A stretch of 64,000 nucleotides of DNA. It comes from Macrocybe gigantea. Its lineage: Eukaryota > Basidiomycota > Agaricomycetes > Agaricales > Callistosporiaceae. This document shows positions 59,349 through 64,000 of the stretch, one piece after another. Where the stretch lies: the NCBI GenBank assembly GCA_011319805.1, contig SJRY01000229.1:62001-126000 (forward strand), read 5' to 3'. Under the pieces are notes generated by a model that saw only the letters and a list, made by a program, of their open reading frames with translations, searched no databases and was not told the origin of the DNA. A program made the translations under genes and the position numbers. Within the stretch, counting starts at the first letter, position 1; each line of letters opens with the position of its first letter.

Positions 59349-62300
59349 ATGCGGTTTGTAACCGCTTTTGCGGTCGTCTCCCTCTTCCTCAAAAACACAC
59401 TCGCTTCTCCCTACCGAGATGACCTCGTCGACTACAATATCAACGTCAACAAGGACGCCAAATCCCCTCTAGAGTACGCCGCCTCCCGCCCTAATGCCAC
59501 CTACACCCCGTCGCCCGACAACTGGAGGGCCCTCCCCGTCTACACCATCCTCATGGACAAATTCGCGGACGGCGACCCTTCCAACAACGACTACTTTGGT
59601 TCCATGTTCGAGCAAGACTACCGCGAGACTCAACTTCGCTACGGTGGCGACCTTCGTGGCCTTGCCTCAAAGCTTGACTACCTGCAGGGCATGGGCGTCA
59701 AGGTCATCTTCATCTCTGGCACGCCGTTCTTGAACATGCTTTGGCAGGCGGACAGTATGTTGTCGACTTGCTCGCTTCCTCGCACGCCGCAACTAAAATT
59801 TTTACAGGTTATTCTCCTTTGGATTTTACGGTTCTCGATCCCCATTGGGGCACCCTTGCTGACTGGCGCGACACAATCGATCAAATCCACGCTCACGGGA
59901 TGTACATCATGGCTGATTTCACCGTCGGCACCATGTCCGACCTGATTGGCTTCGAGGGGTAACGCGCTCTCACGCATCTTTATGTGCTCTTTGCCCTGAT
60001 CAACCTGTTTTCCCTTCAGCCATCTGAACACCAGTACGCCGTTCGACCTAAACGAGTATAACGCCGTATGGAAGCATCCCCGATACATGCCATGGAACTT
60101 CACCGAATATCGCGACTTCCAGGTACAGGTGTCACCAACCCCCTTGTCTCGGACGAATTCACTCACCTCTCTGGCAGATTGTAAATCAGCGCAACTCGTC
60201 ATGTAAAATGCCCATGTTCTGGCAAGATAGCGGCCAGGTCATTACCATCGAAGCCAATGGCTGCATGCAGTCGGATTTCGACCAGTACGGCGATATGGAG
60301 GCCTTTGGTGTCCACCCTGATTGGCAACGGCAGCTCTCCAAGTTTGCTTCCGTCCAGGATCGTCTTCGTGAATGGAAACCTGACGTCATGAACAAGTTGA
60401 AACATTTTTCCTGCATGGCCATCAAGGCACTCGACATCGACGCCATTCGTATCGATAAGGCCACTCAGGTCACCGTCGACGCACTTGCTATCTGGGCATC
60501 CAGTACCAGAGCTTGTGCTGCAGACTTGGGAAAGAAAAATTTCTTCATTCCTGGCGAAGTCACTGGTGGCGATACTTTTGGATCCATATACGTGTTAGTA
60601 TGCTCATTTGTGCTTTTTCCCAGGCTCGATGCTGACCATTTTGCAGGGGCCGTGGTCGGACACCGACCATGCTTCCTCCTGGATTCCTCGCAGCAGCAAA
60701 CATCACACCCTCCGACAATTATTTCCTCCGCGAGCCGCCACTGAATGCGTTGGACGCAGTCGCCTTCCATTATTCCGTGTATCGTGCTCTTTCTCGTTTC
60801 TTGGGAATGGACGGAAATCTTCAAGTCGCCTATGACGTCGACACCAATTTCGTGACGGCCTGGAATCAGATGTTCGTTAACAATGACTTCTTGAACCCGG
60901 CCTCAGCACACGTTGATCCCCGACATATGTACGGTACGAGCAATTTCGACGTCTTTCGCTGGCCGAGTTTGGAGAATGGAACCTCGAGGAGCGCATTGGC
61001 TACCTTCGTCACGACTCTGGTCATGCCTGGTATTCCATTGGTAGGCTTCATGGTCGTTCGAAGACTTCTTACTTACCTCACCGCTGCTTTAGCTATTTTA
61101 CGGAGAGGAGCAGGAGTTCTATCTCTACGATAACGGCGCATCGAACTATCTCTATGGGTAAGCAAATTTTATCGGCACAGCTACATCAGTCGCTGACAGG
61201 CATAACAGGCGTCAGGCGATGACTGCGACCCCAGCTTGGAAACGCCATGGTTGCTACGTGCTCGGTTCCGAACAATATTTCAACATGCCTTTGAAAAAGG
61301 CCCTCCTGGGGTGTCATGACGACTGGAATGCGCTTGATCACTTTGACCCTACAACTGATACCAGAAGACTGTTTGCGCAGTTTTTCTATCTTAGAACAAT
61401 TTATGGCGCTTTGCAGGATGGATTCAATCTTGTGCAGCGTGGAAACTGGACAAACCGCATCGAACGACCTGGTTCAAATCATACCGAGACGGAGATGGGT
61501 CTTTGGTCTGTCTCCAGAGCAGCTATACCCAATGTGCAAAAGCTTGGTGGAAAGTTCACCGACCAGATTTGGCTACTCTACACAAACGAGAATACCACAA
61601 AGACGCATTCATACGATTGTACAGGGAAACTCTGGATCTCATCGCCTTTTACATCCGACACTGTCGTGCGCAACCTCTTTGCTCCCTACGAGACTTACAA
61701 TCTCGAACCCTCCTTATCGTCCTATTTCAATGATAGCAAAGCCCCGTGGTTCGGCTGTCTGCCCTCTGTCACGATGGATCCTTACGGCTTCAAGGCCCTC
61801 GTTCCTGTCAAACAGTGGACACCACCTCTTCCCGCCCTCACAAAGTTCGTGCCCGGTCATGACCATCGACTATTGGTCAACTCTGGGGACGTAAATGCGA
61901 CGACCGTAGACATCTCGTTGGAGTTCAACACCGTAATGGAATGCGACGGCATCACCAAGAGTCTGTCTCTCAACATGTCCTCATCTGGCAAAGGGGGATT
62001 GCCGACCATTACGAACGTCAAATGTCAAAATGTTGCAAATCCAGATGGAGCCAAGATTTCTGGTGTATCTACTTCCGCGTGGTCGTGGTCTGCTACCTTG
62101 CAAAATATGCCGGATGGCATCCTCACTCTGACCCTTGACAAACCCCTGGACTCTACTGGAACTTCTAGTGGAGTGCGCGTCTTTCTCATTCTCATTCACC
62201 TCTTGTCTTTTTGCTAACGACAATTCGGACAGGCTGTTGATCACTTGTTACTCAGAAAGGGCTCTTCTGACAATGTCATGGTTTTCCCGGAGTTTGATTA

Positions 62301-64000
62301 TGACAAGAACAACTCCTTTGGGTTTTCCAATGGGCAGTATACATTTACTCATAGAGCCTACGGAGCGGACATGTTCCGTTATTCTTGGAACTTTGGGCAA
62401 AACTGGACACAATGGAAAAATTGGGAGGACACCACTACTATCGATGCCCAGGTCTTCAGGGATTCTGCTAATTTCTGGCCTGGAGACCACATCATGGTAC
62501 AATGTGAGTATCTCCGTGTCATTCAATTTTTTTTTTTTTTTTTTTTTGCGCCGTCTGAAGCCTTTCAACAGATTGGAGCCAGGCTGCTATGTCTGTCGCG
62601 CACGTCGTTCATGCTGACTACGGCTTCTCTGGGCATCCGCGGCGTTATCCACAGTTCTTGGCTAGAGGTCCCTTCAACAATTGGGGCTTCGACAAGGGTA
62701 TATCTTCGCTCATGTCGCAAAGGGAGGACGGCAAATGGGAACTCGAAATCATGGCAGCGTGGCCGACATACGTTCAGCTGAATGTGTGGGGCTTTGACGA
62801 TTACTATTATGGTGATACCGATGGCGATGGTGTCCTGGACCGTCTGCCACCGAACACCGCCGCGCCCAATTACCTCAACATGTCAGCGCCACCAAGTCCA
62901 CATCTTGCCTGGTCTCTTCTCATTGACGATGCTTCCATGACCTGGTCTCTTGAACCGCGTGGTCAGGCCTCTGTTGGGGCCATCATGTATGCGCTTTTGC
63001 TGGCCATACCCCTTATCACCGGTACTCTGGCAGTTTTGATCTTCATGTGGAGTTTCTACGGCATCAAGTACAACCGTTATGGTCCCAAGACCAAGAACAA
63101 GACGAATTACCTGCCAATTCTTGGTGCCTTCAGCAACAAGTCTGTTTCGGACCTCAAGGACACTGGCACACAAATGTCCGAAAAGCTGTTCGGCCACAAG
63201 CACAACGCCGAGGTTATCGGGTGGCCAGAGGACAAGAACAAGCGGCGAAAGGTTCTCATCGCCACTCTCGAGTATGAAATTATCGATTGGAAGCTGAAGG
63301 TCAAAATCGGGGGTCTCGGTGTCATGTCCAGTCTCATGGGCAAAGCCATGACCGATGTCGACCTAGTTTGGGTTGTGCCCAAGGTCAAAGATCTCGAGTA
63401 TCCCGCAGGTGATCCGGCAGAACCGATTGAAGTCATCATTTTCGGAGAGCCCTATCTCATTGAGGTGGAGACCCACGTCTTGGACAACATCACCTATGTG
63501 ATCCTCGACAGCCCCGTGTTCCGCGCCCAAACGAAGTCGGATCCCTACCCAGCACGCATGGATGATTTAAGTTCTGCTATCTTCTATTCCACTTGGAATC
63601 AAGCCATTGCCGCTACAATCCGTCGCTTCCCGACCATTGACATTTACCATGTCAACGATTATCATGGTGCCCTTGCTCCCATCTACCTACTCCCCAAAGT
63701 CATTCCGGTCTGTCTTTCCCTCCACAATGCCGAGTTCCAGGGTCTTTGGCCGCTCAGGACCAAAGAAGAAATGAAGGAAGTGTGCTCAGCTTTCAATATC
63801 AGCAAGGAACACTGCACCAAATACGTCCAATTTGGCAACACGTTCAACTTGTTGCACGCTGCAGCGTCGTTCATCAGTGTACATCAAAAGAGCGTTGGTG
63901 TTGCTGGTGTGTCGGACAAGTACGGAAAGCGGAGCTGGGCTCGTTATCCAGCTTTGTGGACTCTCAAGCATGTCGATTCTCTTCCGAACCCCGATCCAAC
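59349..64000 (+). CDS. AGS1: Cell-wall alpha-1,3-glucan synthase Ags1 (5' part, runs off the window)
   Basis: Large plasma-membrane enzyme making cell-wall alpha-1,3-glucan. Exons: 59349-59754, 59808-59958, 60020-60122, 60178-60593, 60647-61040, 61093-61157, 61209-62172, 62233-62503, and 62572 past the edge. The visible 1,399 residues are a little over half of a typical 2,300-2,400. Residues 1-19 form a signal peptide. An extracellular GH13 amylase-like domain follows (YTILMDKFADGDPSN, DIDAIRIDKATQ, FIPGEVTGGD). A membrane helix is near residue 1,065 (ALLLAIPLITGTLAVLIF). The GT5 glycogen-synthase-like domain begins near 1,165 with KIGGLGVM. The C-terminal multi-span region lies outside. I chose this start for the signal peptide. 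An upstream in-frame ATG at 59154 encodes a CT-rich leader. Confidence 0.95.
62527..62547 (+). repeat. 21-nt poly(T) in AGS1 intron 8
   Basis: A run of 21 T within the 68-nt intron 62504-62571, between the donor gtgagt and acceptor caacag. It acts as an extreme polypyrimidine tract. Its exact length is likely unreliable. Confidence 0.85.

Noticed and set aside
1..64000. A novel defence, mobile or biosynthetic gene cluster
   Set aside because: Every confidently read gene is a conserved housekeeping or cell-wall gene. I saw no transposase, reverse transcriptase, terminal repeats, backbone NRPS/PKS or terpene synthase motifs.

Overview
This window is nuclear DNA from a filamentous basidiomycete, most likely an agaricomycete. 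About two dozen protein genes are packed at one per 2-3 kb. Most carry many short introns of about 46-65 nt with GT(A/G)NGT-type donors. The protein set fits: Ste11 with SAM and RA domains, fungal conventional kinesin, alpha-1,3-glucan synthase, Elf1, Trs120 and a degenerate agaricomycete-type protein kinase. I saw no rRNA, tRNA, transposon, CRISPR array, toxin or virus-like sequence.

Layout. 0.2-12.6 kb: KRE2/MNT1-type mannosyltransferase (+), PIK1 (-), OST3 (+), SEC16 (-). 13-21.5 kb: Pumilio/Puf3-type RNA-binding protein (-), kinesin-1 (-), ELF1 (-). 21.6-31.4 kb: kinesin-5 (+), VPS55 (+), TRS120 (-), DPM2 (+). 31.5-39.4 kb: one very large helical protein with two cysteine/histidine-rich modules, possibly UNC80-related (-). 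39.4-47.5 kb: DUF4211 protein (+), TAF13 (+), RRM protein like the cyclophilin-E N-terminus (-), degenerate kinase (+), NSRP1-like protein (-), exosome subunit MTR3 (+). 48.4-64 kb: LAT-type amino-acid transporter (+), ATX1 copper chaperone (+), TRM1 (+), STE11 (-), and AGS1 (+), which runs off the right edge.

Most genes are housekeeping. A theme of the first 31 kb is the secretory pathway: KRE2, PIK1, OST3, SEC16, VPS55, TRS120 and DPM2 all act in ER/Golgi/endosome traffic or glycosylation. Kinesin-1 and Puf3 are also present. This may be chance co-location.

I found no convincing new multi-gene system. The most unusual content is in gene structure. There are internal micro-exons of 6, 10, 11 and 12 nt in KRE2, kinesin-1 and the transporter. 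ATX1 has a coding exon consisting of only its ATG. Four genes contain GC-AG introns. Three single-base frame breaks in KRE2 and STE11 all fall in C:G homopolymers and look like sequence errors. TRM1 has an arginine-rich in-frame extension that could give dual localisation. Exon boundaries are my own reading, checked by reading frame and family motifs, not by transcripts.
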